From Microbacterium sp. JZ31 (GTDB lineage Bacteria > Actinomycetota > Actinomycetes > Actinomycetales > Microbacteriaceae), in contig NZ_CP017661.1 of assembly GCF_016805985.1 (NCBI RefSeq), positions 1,736,001 through 1,800,000 of the forward strand: 64,000 bases of DNA, given 5' to 3'. Below are positions 35,282-44,516 of the stretch, piece by piece; the first letter of the stretch is position 1, and every line of letters begins with the position of its first letter. The translations under genes and the position numbers were made by a program. The notes beneath the pieces were generated by a model, which had not been told where the DNA came from, did not search any database, and was given only the letters and a program-made list of their open reading frames with translations.

Positions 35282-35992
35282 CTAGGCCGTCGCCGCCCGC
35301 AGCGCGATCTCGATCATGTCGGCGAACGTCTGCTCCCGCTCGAGGGCCGTCGTCTCCTCGCCCGTGACCAGGTGGTCGGACACCGTGCAGATGCTCAGCG
35401 CTCGCCGCTGCCGGTACGCGGCGAGGGTGTACAGCCCGCTCGTCTCCATCTCCACCGCGAGCGCGCCGTGCGCCACGAGCGGCTCCGTCAGCTCGGGGCG
35501 GGTGCTGTAGAACTGGTCGCTGGAGAACAGCAGCCCCACATGGACCCGGTTCTGGAGGGGCAGCTCCTCGCTCGCCTCGACAGCGGCACGCAGGAGCGAG
35601 AAGTCGGCGACCGGGGCGTAGTCCTGCCCGTGGAAGCGGACCCGGTTGATGGCGGAATCGGTGCAGGCGCCGTTCGCGATGATGATGTCGCGCAGCCCCA
35701 CGCGCTCGGTCAGCGCGCCGCACGAGCCGACGCGCACGACCGTCTGGACGTCATACGCATCGAAGAGCTCGTTGGCGTAGATGGCCATGGACGGCTGCCC
35801 CATGCCCGATCCCTGCACCGACACCCGCTGCCCCCGCCAGGAACCCGTGAAGCCGAGCATGCCGCGCGTCTCGGAGTAGAGCTCCGCGTCCTCGAGGAAG
35901 TTCTCCGCGATCCATTTGGCGCGCAGCGGATCGCCGGGGAACAGGACGATGGGGGCGATCTGACCGGGCTGGGCGGCGATGTGCGTGCTCAT
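35282..35992 (-). CDS. deoD: Purine-nucleoside phosphorylase, DeoD type
   Basis: Splits purine (deoxy)nucleosides with phosphate. The 236 aa hexameric-type enzyme has VLFPGDPLRAKWIAENFLE, GMGQPSMAIYANEL, VGSCGAL, and ALAVEMETSGLYTLAA with VSDHLVTGEE. Reverse-strand TACGCT (35999-36004) lies exactly 6 nt before the ATG and no ribosome site is seen, suggesting leaderless mRNA. It has no obvious link to the nitrogen genes around it. Confidence 0.94.
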   Translation of the reverse strand: MSTHIAAQPGQIAPIVLFPGDPLRAKWIAENFLEDAELYSETRGMLGFTGSWRGQRVSVQGSGMGQPSMAIYANELFDAYDVQTVVRVGSCGALTERVGLRDIIIANGACTDSAINRVRFHGQDYAPVADFSLLRAAVEASEELPLQNRVHVGLLFSSDQFYSTRPELTEPLVAHGALAVEMETSGLYTLAAYRQRRALSICTVSDHLVTGEETTALEREQTFADMIEIALRAATA

Positions 35993-36017
35993 GCGTCCAG
36001 CGTATTGTCGCGCTCGG

Positions 36018-37079
36018 TCAGCCCCCGATGGCGTTCATCCCGCGCGCGGGCTGCAGGAACGCCGGATCGTCGATCGCGTGGCCGGGAAGCTTCCGGAGGA
36101 TGCAGGTGCGCAGCATGGCGTCGAGCTCGCGGTCGAGCTGATCCGATGCGCCGCGCAGGATCGGCAGCAGGTCGAACTCGCTCGTCGAGAACAGGCAGTT
36201 GCGCAGCTGGCCGTCGGCCGTGAGGCGGAGGCGATCGCAGTCCCCGCAGAACGGCGCCGTGACCGACGCGATCACGCCCACCCTGTGCGGGCCGTCGTCG
36301 AGGACCCACGTCTCGGCGGGTGCTCCCCCGCGCCCCGGCACGGGGGTCAGACGCCAGCGTGCGGACAGCGCTGACAGGATCTCCTCCCGCGTGACCATGC
36401 GCTCGCGCGACCACGTGTGACCGGCATCGAGCGGCATCTGCTCGATGAACCTCAGCTGCGCGTCGTGCGCGACCGCGAACTCCACGAGGTCGACGAGCTC
36501 GTCGTCGTTCACGTCGCGCATCGCGACGGCATTGAGCTTGAGCGGCCGCAGGCCCGACTCGGACGCCGCGGCGATGCCGTCGAGCACGTCGTCGAGCCTG
36601 TCGCGACGCGTCAGGTCGCGGAAGCGGTCGCGCCGCAGCGTGTCGATCGAGATGTTCAGGCGCGCAAGCCCTGCGTCGATCAGACCGGGGAGGGACTCCC
36701 GCAGCCGGATGCCGTTCGTCGTCATCGCGATCTGCACCGGCCCGTCGGGGCCCTCGATGCGGGCGAGACGGCGCACGATGTCGACGATGTCGGTGCGCAG
36801 CAGCGGCTCGCCGCCCGTCAGCCGGAAGGTCGTGATGCCGGCCGCGGCGGCCACGCGCGCGATGCGCTCGATCTCGTCGAGCGAGAGGATGCTCGTCTTG
36901 GCGAGCCACTCGTTCCCCTGCTCGGGCATGCAGTACGTGCAGCGCAGCGAGCACCGATCGGTGAGCGAGACCCGCAGGTCGCGATGCACGCGTCCGAAGG
37001 TGTCGACGAGCGCACCGGACCCGGGGGCGACGGGCGCGGCGGAGGCCCGCCTGCCGATCGTGACCGGCACGGCGGTCAT
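36018..37079 (-). CDS. moaA: GTP 3',8-cyclase MoaA
   Basis: Radical SAM enzyme of the first step of molybdenum-cofactor synthesis. CSLRCTYCMPEQG binds the SAM cluster, FRLTGGEPLLR is the typical strand, and the C-terminal FCGDCDRLRL...RNC binds the second cluster; it ends with the conserved GG. The ATG at 37079 (353 aa) is preferred over one 24 nt upstream: a TAGTCT -10-like element (rc of 37106-37111) would start transcription near 37099, after that ATG, and CAGGGG lies before the second ATG. Confidence 0.94.
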   Translation of the reverse strand: MTAVPVTIGRRASAAPVAPGSGALVDTFGRVHRDLRVSLTDRCSLRCTYCMPEQGNEWLAKTSILSLDEIERIARVAAAAGITTFRLTGGEPLLRTDIVDIVRRLARIEGPDGPVQIAMTTNGIRLRESLPGLIDAGLARLNISIDTLRRDRFRDLTRRDRLDDVLDGIAAASESGLRPLKLNAVAMRDVNDDELVDLVEFAVAHDAQLRFIEQMPLDAGHTWSRERMVTREEILSALSARWRLTPVPGRGGAPAETWVLDDGPHRVGVIASVTAPFCGDCDRLRLTADGQLRNCLFSTSEFDLLPILRGASDQLDRELDAMLRTCILRKLPGHAIDDPAFLQPARGMNAIGG

Positions 37080-37139
37080 GGCTCGCACCCCTGCGTCATC
37101 CATCCAGACTACGGGCGACCGGATGGGGCGGGGCCGGCG

Positions 37140-38303
37140 TCACTCGTCAGGCAGGAGCCGGACGTCGGCAGGATCCAGCGCGAGGCGCACCGGGTCCCCG
37201 GGAGCGAGCGCGAGGGCCGCCAGCTGCGCGGCGGGAACCTCTGCCACGACGTCCGGCTTCGTGGTGTGCACACGAGCACCGCCCGGCGTGGGCTCGAGGC
37301 GGGTCACCTTCCCCAGCCATTCGCCCACCGGGTGCGGATCCTCGTGGGCCACGCGCACCGCGCCCGTCCAGGTGCTCTCCCCCGCGCGGGCGAGCCGGAC
37401 ATCCGCGGGACGGAACACGGCCACGAGCGGCGTCGCATCGGGCGCCTCCACGGGTGCGGCGGCGGCGACCCGGACGTCACCGTCGACGCCGGCGGCGCGC
37501 CAGAGGCCGTCCCGCGCGGCGCCGCGCACGCGATTGAGGCCGGCGACCGCCGCGACGAACTGCGTGGCGGGCGTCTCCAGGACGCGTCGCACCGCGCCGC
37601 GCTGCATCACCCGGCCGCCCTCGATCACGACCACCTGGCGTGCGAGCGCGGCCGCGTCGAACGCGTCGTGCGTGACGACGAGTGCCGTCGTGCGCGTCGA
37701 CGACAGCTGCTCGTGCAGCACGGCGCGGGTGTCCGCCGCCGTCTCCGCGTCGAGTCCCGTGAGCGGCTCGTCGAGGAGCAGCAGGCGCGGCGCGACCGCG
37801 AGAGCGCGGGCCAGCGCGACCCGCTGCTGCTGTCCGCCCGACAGCTCGCGCGGGCGGTTGGGGCCCGAGCCCGACAGTCCCACGCGCCACAGCCACTCAT
37901 CGGCCACCTGGCGCGCGCGATCCTTCGCCAGGCCGCGGACGACGAGGCCGAAGGCGACGTTGTCGCGCACCGACAGATGGGGGAACAGCCGCGCGTCCTG
38001 TCCGAGCATCACCACACCGCGCTTGGCGGTCGGGAGGTGGCGGCGTCGCGTCACGACGGCGCCGTCCGCGAGCTGGATCCGCCCCGACGTCAGGCGGACG
38101 GCCCCCGCGATCGCCGCCAGCAGCGTGGACTTGCCCGCCCCGCTCGGGCCCATGATGGCGGTCACCTCGCCCTGCGGCACGGTGAGCGCGGCCTCCAGAC
38201 GGAACTCGCCCCGCTGCACCGCGAGGTCGGCGCTAAGGGCCACGCCCTGCGGGAGCGCCGTCCCGGCGGTCTCGCGCCGGCCGCGCAGCACGGAGGCGCT
38301 CAC
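37140..38303 (-). CDS. modC: Molybdate ABC transporter ATP-binding protein
   Basis: ATPase of the molybdate importer. The 387 aa protein has Walker A GPSGAGKSTLLAAIAG, Q-loop VMLGQDARLFPHLSV, signature ELSGGQQQRVALARAL, Walker B RLLLLDEPLTGLD, switch VVTHD, and a C-terminal TOBE-like molybdate-binding part (about 290-385). GTG start overlaps the modB stop (GTGA). It sits among cofactor genes, which favours molybdate over other substrates. Confidence 0.92.
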   Translation of the reverse strand: MSASVLRGRRETAGTALPQGVALSADLAVQRGEFRLEAALTVPQGEVTAIMGPSGAGKSTLLAAIAGAVRLTSGRIQLADGAVVTRRRHLPTAKRGVVMLGQDARLFPHLSVRDNVAFGLVVRGLAKDRARQVADEWLWRVGLSGSGPNRPRELSGGQQQRVALARALAVAPRLLLLDEPLTGLDAETAADTRAVLHEQLSSTRTTALVVTHDAFDAAALARQVVVIEGGRVMQRGAVRRVLETPATQFVAAVAGLNRVRGAARDGLWRAAGVDGDVRVAAAAPVEAPDATPLVAVFRPADVRLARAGESTWTGAVRVAHEDPHPVGEWLGKVTRLEPTPGGARVHTTKPDVVAEVPAAQLAALALAPGDPVRLALDPADVRLLPDE

Positions 38304-39121
38304 CGGACGCTCCCCGGGCGCCAGGCGCGCACGAGCAGCAGCACCGCGATCGCGGTGACGAGCAGCAGCAGCGACAGCGCGACGGCGGGGCCCTCGCCGA
38401 CGCCGGAGCCGTTGAAGGCCGTGTAGATCGCGAGCGGCATGGTCTGCGTCACGCCGGGGTTGTTGCCCGCGAACAGCGCGGTCGCGCCGAACTCGCCGAT
38501 CGCGCGCGCGAAGCACAGCACGAGACCCGCCACGAGGCCGGGTGCGGCGAGCGGCAGCGTGATGCGCCACAGCGTCGCCCAGCGTCCGGCGCCCAGCGAC
38601 GCCGCGGTGCGCTCGTACTCGACGCCGACCGCCCGCACGGCGCCCTCCACCGCGAGCACGAGGAAGGGCAGGGCGACGAAGACCTGCGCGACCACGACCG
38701 CCGCGGTCGTGAACGGCAGGCCGAGCCCCCAGCCCGCGAGCCACGCGCCGGCGGGCGCTGACCGGCCGAACAGGTACAGCAGCGCGACGCCGCCGACCAT
38801 GGGCGGCAGCACGAGCGGCACGGTGACGAGCACACGCAGGACCGCCGCGATCCCCGGCCGTGCGCGCGCGATCAGGATCGCGAGCGGGAGCCCCAGGACC
38901 AGGCACACGGCGGTGGCGATCAGACCGGTCACGAGCGACAGCCCGAGCGCGTCGAGCGACTCGCGGGACGTCACGTCCGTCCACAGCGACGGCCAGTCGG
39001 CGCGTGCGATCAGTCCCGCGAGCGGGACGACGAGCAGCGCGAGCGCCAGGACGGCCGGCAGCGCCAGGATCCGCGGCAGGTTGCCCGCGGACGCGTCGCG
39101 TTCCTCACGCCGGGCGGTCAC
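38300..39121 (-). CDS. modB: Molybdate ABC transporter permease
   Basis: The 273 aa membrane protein has about six helices and the permease loop EYERTAASLGAGRWATLWRITLPLAAPGL, which docks to ModC. GEFGATALFAGNNPGVTQTMPLAIY matches ModB family ends. GTG start. It lies 103 nt after modA and is coupled to modC. Confidence 0.93.
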   Translation of the reverse strand: MTARREERDASAGNLPRILALPAVLALALLVVPLAGLIARADWPSLWTDVTSRESLDALGLSLVTGLIATAVCLVLGLPLAILIARARPGIAAVLRVLVTVPLVLPPMVGGVALLYLFGRSAPAGAWLAGWGLGLPFTTAAVVVAQVFVALPFLVLAVEGAVRAVGVEYERTAASLGAGRWATLWRITLPLAAPGLVAGLVLCFARAIGEFGATALFAGNNPGVTQTMPLAIYTAFNGSGVGEGPAVALSLLLLVTAIAVLLLVRAWRPGSVR

Positions 39122-39224
39122 GGTCGGGTCCCCACGTCCTGCACCTTCCGATCTTCGCGTGAATCGGCGCTCGCGCGCACCTGCGAGCCCTCATCTCGGC
39201 GGCGCGCCGCGTCCGTCAGGCCGG

Positions 39225-39974
39225 TCACGGCGCGCCGAAGCCGTGCTCGGCGAGGATCCGCTGTCCCGTCTCGCCGCGCACGAGAGCCACGAAGGCGTCG
39301 GCGGCGTCGGGATTGCGCGCGTCGCGCAGCGCCGCGATCGGGTACCGGTTCACGACCTCGTCGGAGCCCTCGGCCGCCACCTCGTCGACGTCACCGCGCA
39401 GGATGTCCGTGCGGTAGACGAGGCCCGCATCGGCCTCGGCGGCGTCGATCTTCGCCAGCACGGCGCCGACGTTCTGCTCCTCGCTGGCCGGATCGAAGGC
39501 GATGCCCGCGCGATCCAGGAGCGCGCGGCTCGCCGCCCCGCACGGCACCTCCGCGGCGCACAGCACGACGGTGACGTCCGCTCCGGCGAGGTCGGCGAGC
39601 CCCTCGATGCCCGCGGGATTGCCGGGCGGCACCGCGATGGCGAGCGTGTTCGTCGCGAAGACGGCGGGCGCGTGGACGAGGTCCGTCACGCGATCCATCG
39701 TCTGCTCGTCCGCGCTCGCGAAGACATCCGCGGGCGCCCCCTCGGCGATCTGCGTCGCGAGGACCTGGGATCCGTCGAGCACGAGCGGTCGCACATCGAT
39801 CCCCGGATTGTCCGCCTCGAACTGCGCGGCGAGGTCCTCGAACGCCGGGCCCAGGGATGCGGCGGCGTACACGGTCAGCTCCCCCGCCATGCCGCCTCCC
39901 GGCGCGGCCGGTGCGCAAGCCGTGAGGAGCAGCGCCGCACCGGCGGCGACCGCCGCGACCCGGATCTTTCGCAT
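39225..39974 (-). CDS. modA: Molybdate-binding lipoprotein
   Basis: The 249 aa protein has a lipoprotein signal MRKIRVAAVAAGAALLLTAC with cysteine at about 20, then ELTVYAAASLGPAFEDLAAQFE, VLDGSQVLATQIAEGAPADVFASADEQTM and a C-terminal lobe with VYRTDIL. It captures molybdate outside the membrane for ModBC. Reverse-strand CAGGAT (39981-39986) lies exactly 6 nt before the ATG, so the message is probably leaderless; GGGGA is close but overlaps this spacer. Confidence 0.94.
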   Translation of the reverse strand: MRKIRVAAVAAGAALLLTACAPAAPGGGMAGELTVYAAASLGPAFEDLAAQFEADNPGIDVRPLVLDGSQVLATQIAEGAPADVFASADEQTMDRVTDLVHAPAVFATNTLAIAVPPGNPAGIEGLADLAGADVTVVLCAAEVPCGAASRALLDRAGIAFDPASEEQNVGAVLAKIDAAEADAGLVYRTDILRGDVDEVAAEGSDEVVNRYPIAALRDARNPDAADAFVALVRGETGQRILAEHGFGAP

Positions 39975-40085
39975 TCCCCGATCCTGACACGGCGGCCACC
40001 GCGCGACCGCGCCGCCGCCCGCCCGTCCGTGCGTGTGGAGGAAACCGGGCGCCTCGGACGGCGCGGGCCGCCGTAGGCTGTCGGC

Positions 40086-41213
40086 ATGTCGGCCCTCCCC
40101 CCGCTCGTCGAGCCCGCGGCGTCGCTGTCGGCGGCGGAGCGCGAGCGCACGGCGCGCCATCACGTGCTGGCGCCGCTCGGGGAACCCGGCCAGCGCCGCC
40201 TCAACGCCGCCCATGTGGCCGTCGTCGGCGCGGGCGGGCTCGGATCGCCCGTCGTCCTCGCCCTCGCGGCCGCCGGCGTGGGCACGCTCACCGTGATCGA
40301 CGACGACGTCGTCGAGCTGTCGAACCTGCAGCGCCAGCTCATGCACCGGCTCGGCGACGTCGGCACCCCCAAGGCGACGAGCGCCGCGCGCGCGGCGGCC
40401 GATCTCGCGCCGGAAGCACGCGTCCACGCGGTGCGCGAGCGGCTCACGCCCGCCAACGCCGCCGATCTGCTCGCGGACGCGGACCTCGTGCTCGACGGCA
40501 GCGACACGTTTGACACGCGCGAGGCCGTCGCCGCGGCGTGCGAGCACCTCGGGGTTCCGCTGGTGTGGGGCACCGTGCAGGCGTTCGACGCGCAGGTCAC
40601 GGTGTTCTGGTCCAATCCGCCCGCCGGCTTCCCGGCCGTGCGGCTGTCCGACCTGTACCCCGCGGGCAGCGCCGGCGACGTCCCGACGTGCGCCGAGGTC
40701 GGCGTGCTGGGGTCGCTGTGCCTGCAGGTGGGGGCGCTGATGGCGACCCAGGCGATCCAGCTCATCGCCGGCATCGGCGAGCCGCTGCTCGGGCGCATCC
40801 TCGTGATCGACGGCCTGCGCGCGCGCCAGCACGAGGTGCCTTTGCGTGGACGGCCCGCCGACGCGCCGGCCCCGGCCCCTCGCGTGCGCTTCACGGCGTC
40901 GGACCTCGCCGCCGCGCTGACCCTGTCCGATGCGCCGCTCGTCGTCGACGTGCGCGAGGACGACGAGGTGCGCGAGGGGATGATCCACGGGGCGCGCCAT
41001 GTGCCGCTGGGCGAGATCCGGAGCGATCCGGATGCCGTCGCCGCGCGGCTGAGCGCTGCGGCGCACGGTGCCCGCGTCGCCGTCGTGTGCCGCAGCGGCG
41101 TGCGCTCGGCCGAGGCCGCCGCGCTGCTGTCCGCGCGCGGGATCCCCGCCGTGTCGGTCGACGGCGGCATGCTCGCGTGGGCCGGCCCCGTCGTGCAGGC
41201 GGTCCGATCGTGA
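40086..41213 (+). CDS. moeB: MoeB/ThiF-type adenylyltransferase with rhodanese domain
   Basis: Activates the C-terminus of MoaD for sulfur transfer. The 375 aa protein has the ATP site VAVVGAGGLGSPVVLALAAAGVG, DDDVVELSNLQRQ, the catalytic cysteine region VPTCAEVGVLG, and a C-terminal rhodanese domain (about 270-370) with the persulfide cysteine in VVCRSGVRS. The two CxxC zinc pairs seen in many MoeB are not visible. TAGGCT at 40074-40079 lies 6 nt before the ATG (leaderless type). Its stop touches moeA (TGATG). Confidence 0.92.
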   Translation: MSALPPLVEPAASLSAAERERTARHHVLAPLGEPGQRRLNAAHVAVVGAGGLGSPVVLALAAAGVGTLTVIDDDVVELSNLQRQLMHRLGDVGTPKATSAARAAADLAPEARVHAVRERLTPANAADLLADADLVLDGSDTFDTREAVAAACEHLGVPLVWGTVQAFDAQVTVFWSNPPAGFPAVRLSDLYPAGSAGDVPTCAEVGVLGSLCLQVGALMATQAIQLIAGIGEPLLGRILVIDGLRARQHEVPLRGRPADAPAPAPRVRFTASDLAAALTLSDAPLVVDVREDDEVREGMIHGARHVPLGEIRSDPDAVAARLSAAAHGARVAVVCRSGVRSAEAAALLSARGIPAVSVDGGMLAWAGPVVQAVRS

Positions 41214-42436
41214 TGCGCACCGTCGAAGAGCACCTCGCGGACGTGCTGGCGGCCATCGCCCCGACCGGCGCGATCACGCTCTCGCTCGCCGCGGCGGCGG
41301 GTCTCACGTGCGCCGAGCCGGTGCGGGCGCGCGTGGACGTGCCCGTGTTCGACAACTCCGCGATGGACGGCTTCGCGGTGCGCGCGGCCGATGTCGCCGC
41401 CGCCTCGCCCGATGCCCCCGTCACCCTGCGGGTCGTCGCCGACCTTCCCGCCGGCTCGCCCGAGGACCCCGCGCTCGGCGAGGGCGAGGCCGCCCGCATC
41501 ATGACCGGATCGCCCGTGCCGAGCGATGCGGACGCGATCGTGCCGTTCGAGGACACGGCCGGGGGCCTGGCGGACTCGCTCGGCGACATCGCGGTGTTGC
41601 GGGCGCCGCGCGGTCCCGGCGCGCACATCCGGCGCCGCGGCGAGGACCTGCATGCGGGCGACGTCGTCATCCCGTCGGGCACGGAGCTCGGGCCGCTGCA
41701 GCTGTCGGCGGCCGCGGCGACGGGCGTCGACCGCGCCGTCGTGGCGCGTCCGCCGCGCGTGATCGTGATCTCCACCGGGAGCGAGCTCGTCGAGCCCGGC
41801 GCCGACCTCGAGCGCGGCCAGATCCCGGAGTCGAACACGACGCTGCTCGCCGGGCTCGTGCGCGCCACGGGCGCCGAGCTCATGCGCGCGACCTGCGTGT
41901 CGGACGACCCGGACGAGCTGCGCTCCCTACTCCGCGAGAACTCCGAGGCGGACGTGGTGCTCACATCGGGCGGCGTCAGCGCGGGCGCGTACGAGGTGGT
42001 CAAGCAGGTGCTGGACGGCGACATCGCGTTCACGAAGGTCGCGATGCAGCCCGGCAAGCCGCAGGGCTTCGGGCGGCTGACGAACGGCGCCCTGATGTTC
42101 GGCCTGCCCGGCAACCCCGTGAGCGCCGCCGTGTCCTTCGAGACGTTCGTCCGTCCCGCGCTGCTGGCGATGCAGGGCCGCACCAAGCTGCATCGCGACA
42201 TCCTGCGGCTGCCCGCGGCGACCGGATGGCGCACGCCGCCCGGTCGCCGCCAGTTCCTCCCCGCGAGCATCGACCGCACCGATCCCGCGCGCTGGACGGT
42301 GCGCCCCGCAACGCCCGGCGGCTCCGGCTCGCACCTGGCCGCAGGCCTCGGTCTCGCCGAGGCGTACGCGGTCGTCCCCGCCGAAACCGAGGCCGTGGCG
42401 GAGGGCGAACTCGTGGATGTCATGCTGATCTCATGA
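41213..42436 (+). CDS. moeA: Molybdopterin molybdotransferase MoeA
   Basis: Inserts molybdenum into adenylated molybdopterin. The 407 aa protein has VPVFDNSAMDGFAVRAADV, IMTGSPVPSDADAIVPFED, VISTGSELVEPG, the MPT-binding TSGGVSAGAYEVVKQVL and KVAMQPGKPQGFG, and a final beta domain. The ATG shares one base with the moeB stop, and its stop overlaps moaC (ATGA). Confidence 0.94.
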   Translation: MRTVEEHLADVLAAIAPTGAITLSLAAAAGLTCAEPVRARVDVPVFDNSAMDGFAVRAADVAAASPDAPVTLRVVADLPAGSPEDPALGEGEAARIMTGSPVPSDADAIVPFEDTAGGLADSLGDIAVLRAPRGPGAHIRRRGEDLHAGDVVIPSGTELGPLQLSAAAATGVDRAVVARPPRVIVISTGSELVEPGADLERGQIPESNTTLLAGLVRATGAELMRATCVSDDPDELRSLLRENSEADVVLTSGGVSAGAYEVVKQVLDGDIAFTKVAMQPGKPQGFGRLTNGALMFGLPGNPVSAAVSFETFVRPALLAMQGRTKLHRDILRLPAATGWRTPPGRRQFLPASIDRTDPARWTVRPATPGGSGSHLAAGLGLAEAYAVVPAETEAVAEGELVDVMLIS

Positions 42437-42903
42437 GCTTCACCCACCTCGACTCGTCCGGTCACGCGCGCATGGTCGACGTGACCGAGAAGCAGCCCAC
42501 CGTGCGGTCGGCGACCGCCCGCGGGTTCGTGCGCGTGGCCGCCGACACGGTCGCCGCCCTGCGCGACGGCTCCGTCCCGAAGGGCGACGTGCTCGCGGTC
42601 GCCCGCATCGCGGGCATCCAGGGCGCGAAGAAGTGCGCCGAGCTGCTGCCCCTCGCCCACGTGATCGGCGTGCACGGAGCGACGGTCGACCTCGCCGTCG
42701 AGGACGGCGGCGTCGCGATCGAGGCCACGGTGCGGACGGCCGACCGCACGGGCGTCGAGATGGAGGCCCTGACGGCCGTGACGATCGCCGCGCTGTCGGT
42801 CGTCGACATGGTGAAGGGCATGGATCGCTCGGCGGCGATCGAGAACGCGCGGATCGTCGCGAAGACCGGCGGCCGCAGCGGGTCCTGGACACGGGAGGTC
42901 TGA
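42433..42903 (+). CDS. moaC: Cyclic pyranopterin monophosphate synthase MoaC
   Basis: Second step of cofactor synthesis. The 156 aa protein has FTHLDSSGHARMVDVTEKQPT, GDVLAVARIAGIQGAKKCAELLPLAH (with His), and GVEMEALTAVTIAALSVVDMVKGMD; the K-x(2)-K...K pattern of the active site is present. It is coupled to moeA by a 4-nt overlap and to the next gene by one shared base. Confidence 0.95.
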   Translation: MSFTHLDSSGHARMVDVTEKQPTVRSATARGFVRVAADTVAALRDGSVPKGDVLAVARIAGIQGAKKCAELLPLAHVIGVHGATVDLAVEDGGVAIEATVRTADRTGVEMEALTAVTIAALSVVDMVKGMDRSAAIENARIVAKTGGRSGSWTREV

Positions 42904-43178
42904 TGGCCGGCAACGAACGCACCCTGCCGCCCGAGGCGCTGGACGAGTGGACCGTGGCCGCTTGCGAGCGGCTCGGGCTGGATGCGGATCAGGTGCCCGT
43001 CGCGCTGATCCTCGATCTCGCGCGCGACGTCGCGCACGGCGTCGCGCGCCCGGCCGCGCCGCTCACGGCATTCCTGGCCGGACTTGCCGCGGGACGCGCC
43101 GGCGGCGCGCCGCAGGACGTCGAGCGCGCGGTCGCCGAGGTGGTCGCGCTGGCCCGGTCGTGGGGCGGCGAGCCGTGA
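42903..43178 (+). CDS. DUF6457-type small protein in the cofactor operon
   Basis: A 91 aa helical protein, LDEWTVAACERLGLDADQV, VALILDLARDVAHGVARPAAPLTAFLAGLAAGRAGG and an end helix. Such short proteins recur next to moaC, mobA or moeA genes in actinobacteria and have no assigned role. Here it is locked between moaC (shared TGATG) and moaD (GTGA overlap), so a part in cofactor assembly is likely. Confidence 0.72.
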   Translation: MAGNERTLPPEALDEWTVAACERLGLDADQVPVALILDLARDVAHGVARPAAPLTAFLAGLAAGRAGGAPQDVERAVAEVVALARSWGGEP

Positions 43179-43408
43179 CGCGCATCCGCTACTTCGCGGC
43201 CGCCGAGGAGGCCGCGGGCCGCGCGGAGGAGCACCGCTCCGAGGGCACGCTGGGCGAGCTGCGCGCCGCGCTCGCGTCGGAGTATCCGGGCCTCGGCGGC
43301 ATCCTGCCCCGCTGCGCCGTGCTCGTCGACGGCGAGCGGCGCGACGACGACGCGCCGCTCGCGGGCGTCACGACGGTCGACGTGCTGCCGCCGTTCGCGG
43401 GCGGCTGA
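43175..43408 (+). CDS. moaD: Molybdopterin synthase sulfur carrier subunit
   Basis: The 77 aa ubiquitin-like protein starts from GTG as TRIRYFAAAEEAAGR and ends with the PPFAGG, whose C-terminal GG is adenylated and thiocarboxylated by MoeB. It overlaps the preceding gene by 4 nt and is the last gene of the moeB-moeA-moaC-moaD unit. Its partner moaE is transcribed from the other strand just beyond. Confidence 0.92.
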   Translation: MTRIRYFAAAEEAAGRAEEHRSEGTLGELRAALASEYPGLGGILPRCAVLVDGERRDDDAPLAGVTTVDVLPPFAGG

Positions 43409-43476
43409 CCCGGAGCTCGGAAGGATCGGCGATTCTTGCGCGCAGCGTCATGAACGCCGGGAGGCGACGCGCGGAC

Positions 43477-43920
43477 TCAGCCGCCCAGGCCCTTCCATTC
43501 CGCGGTGCCGTCGGCCTCGAGCTGACGCTTCCAGACCGGCAGCTCGCGCTTGATGTCCTCGATCACGTCGCGGCAGGCGGCGAACGCCTCGGCGCGGTGC
43601 GCCGCGGCGACCGCGATCACGACCGCGGGCTCCCCCACCTCGAGCCGGCCGATGCGATGACTGACCGCGATGAGCGCGCCGTGCGCCTCCGACGCCCGGG
43701 ATGCGATCGCGCCGAGCGCGGCCTCCGCGTCCGGATGCGCGGTGTACTCCAGCGCGGCGACGGCGCCGCGCGCATCCGGGTCGTGATCGCGCACGCGACC
43801 GACGAACGACGTCTCGGCCCCCATCCGCGGGTCGTCGATCGCGGCCGCGTGCTCGGCGAGCCGGATCGGATCCGCCGAGATCCGCGCGATCCTCACGTCC
43901 GCCGGCGGCGCGGCGCTCAC
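43477..43920 (-). CDS. moaE: Molybdopterin synthase catalytic subunit
   Basis: Joins sulfur from MoaD to the pterin. The 147 aa protein has ETSFVGRVRDHD, LEYTAHPDAE, HRIGRLEVGEPAVVIAVAAAHR and the active-site lysines in DVIEDIKRELPVWKRQ. GTG start overlaps the moaB-like gene (GTGA). It converges with moaD. Confidence 0.94.
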   Translation of the reverse strand: MSAAPPADVRIARISADPIRLAEHAAAIDDPRMGAETSFVGRVRDHDPDARGAVAALEYTAHPDAEAALGAIASRASEAHGALIAVSHRIGRLEVGEPAVVIAVAAAHRAEAFAACRDVIEDIKRELPVWKRQLEADGTAEWKGLGG

Positions 43921-44411
43921 GCGTGGTCCTCGCCCGCGAGCTGAGCGGCCGCGTGCCTCGCGACCGACAGGATCACCGGCATGCCGCTGCGCACGGCGGC
44001 GGGAGAGCCGGGAAGGTTCACGATGAGCGCGCCGCGCGCGACGCCCGAGAGCCCTCGCGAGAGCATGCCCGCAGGCTTCTCCGCCGTCCCGATGCGGCGC
44101 AGCTCCTCCGCGATGCCGGGGATCTCGCGCTCGAGCACGGCGCGCGTGCCCTCGGGCGTCTCGTCGCGGGGGCCGAGGCCCGTGCCGCCGGTCGTGACGA
44201 TCACGCTCGCCCCGGCGGTGATCATCGCGACCAGTGCCCGCTCCACGCTCTCGGCGCCGTCCGGCACGATGACCGCGTCGTCGCAGTCGAAGCCGCCCAC
44301 GCGCAGGGCGGCGACGGCCTCGGGGCCGGAGAGGTCCTCGCGTTCGCCGCGCGCCGACCGGTCGCTGACCGTGATGACCGCCGCCCGCAGCGGGATGCCT
44401 GCTTCGTCCAT
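43917..44411 (-). CDS. Molybdenum cofactor synthesis protein MoaB/MogA family
   Basis: Adenylates molybdopterin before metal insertion. The 164 aa protein has AAVITVSDRSARGEREDLSG, VIVTTGGTGLGPRDETPEGTR and GALIVNLPGSPAAV, the MPT-binding set. MoaB and MogA cannot be told apart by motifs alone. TAGACT (rc of 44419-44424) lies 7 nt before the ATG, so its mRNA may be leaderless and starts back to back with the narK promoter. Confidence 0.92.
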   Translation of the reverse strand: MDEAGIPLRAAVITVSDRSARGEREDLSGPEAVAALRVGGFDCDDAVIVPDGAESVERALVAMITAGASVIVTTGGTGLGPRDETPEGTRAVLEREIPGIAEELRRIGTAEKPAGMLSRGLSGVARGALIVNLPGSPAAVRSGMPVILSVARHAAAQLAGEDHA

Positions 44412-44516
44412 GCCCCCGAGTCTATGGACGTCGCGCGGCGGGGTCGCTTGTTTCGGGCGTGTGACGGGACCCCCACGCGCGCCCCGCGCATCCGGTGATC
44501 GAACGGTGATGGAGAG

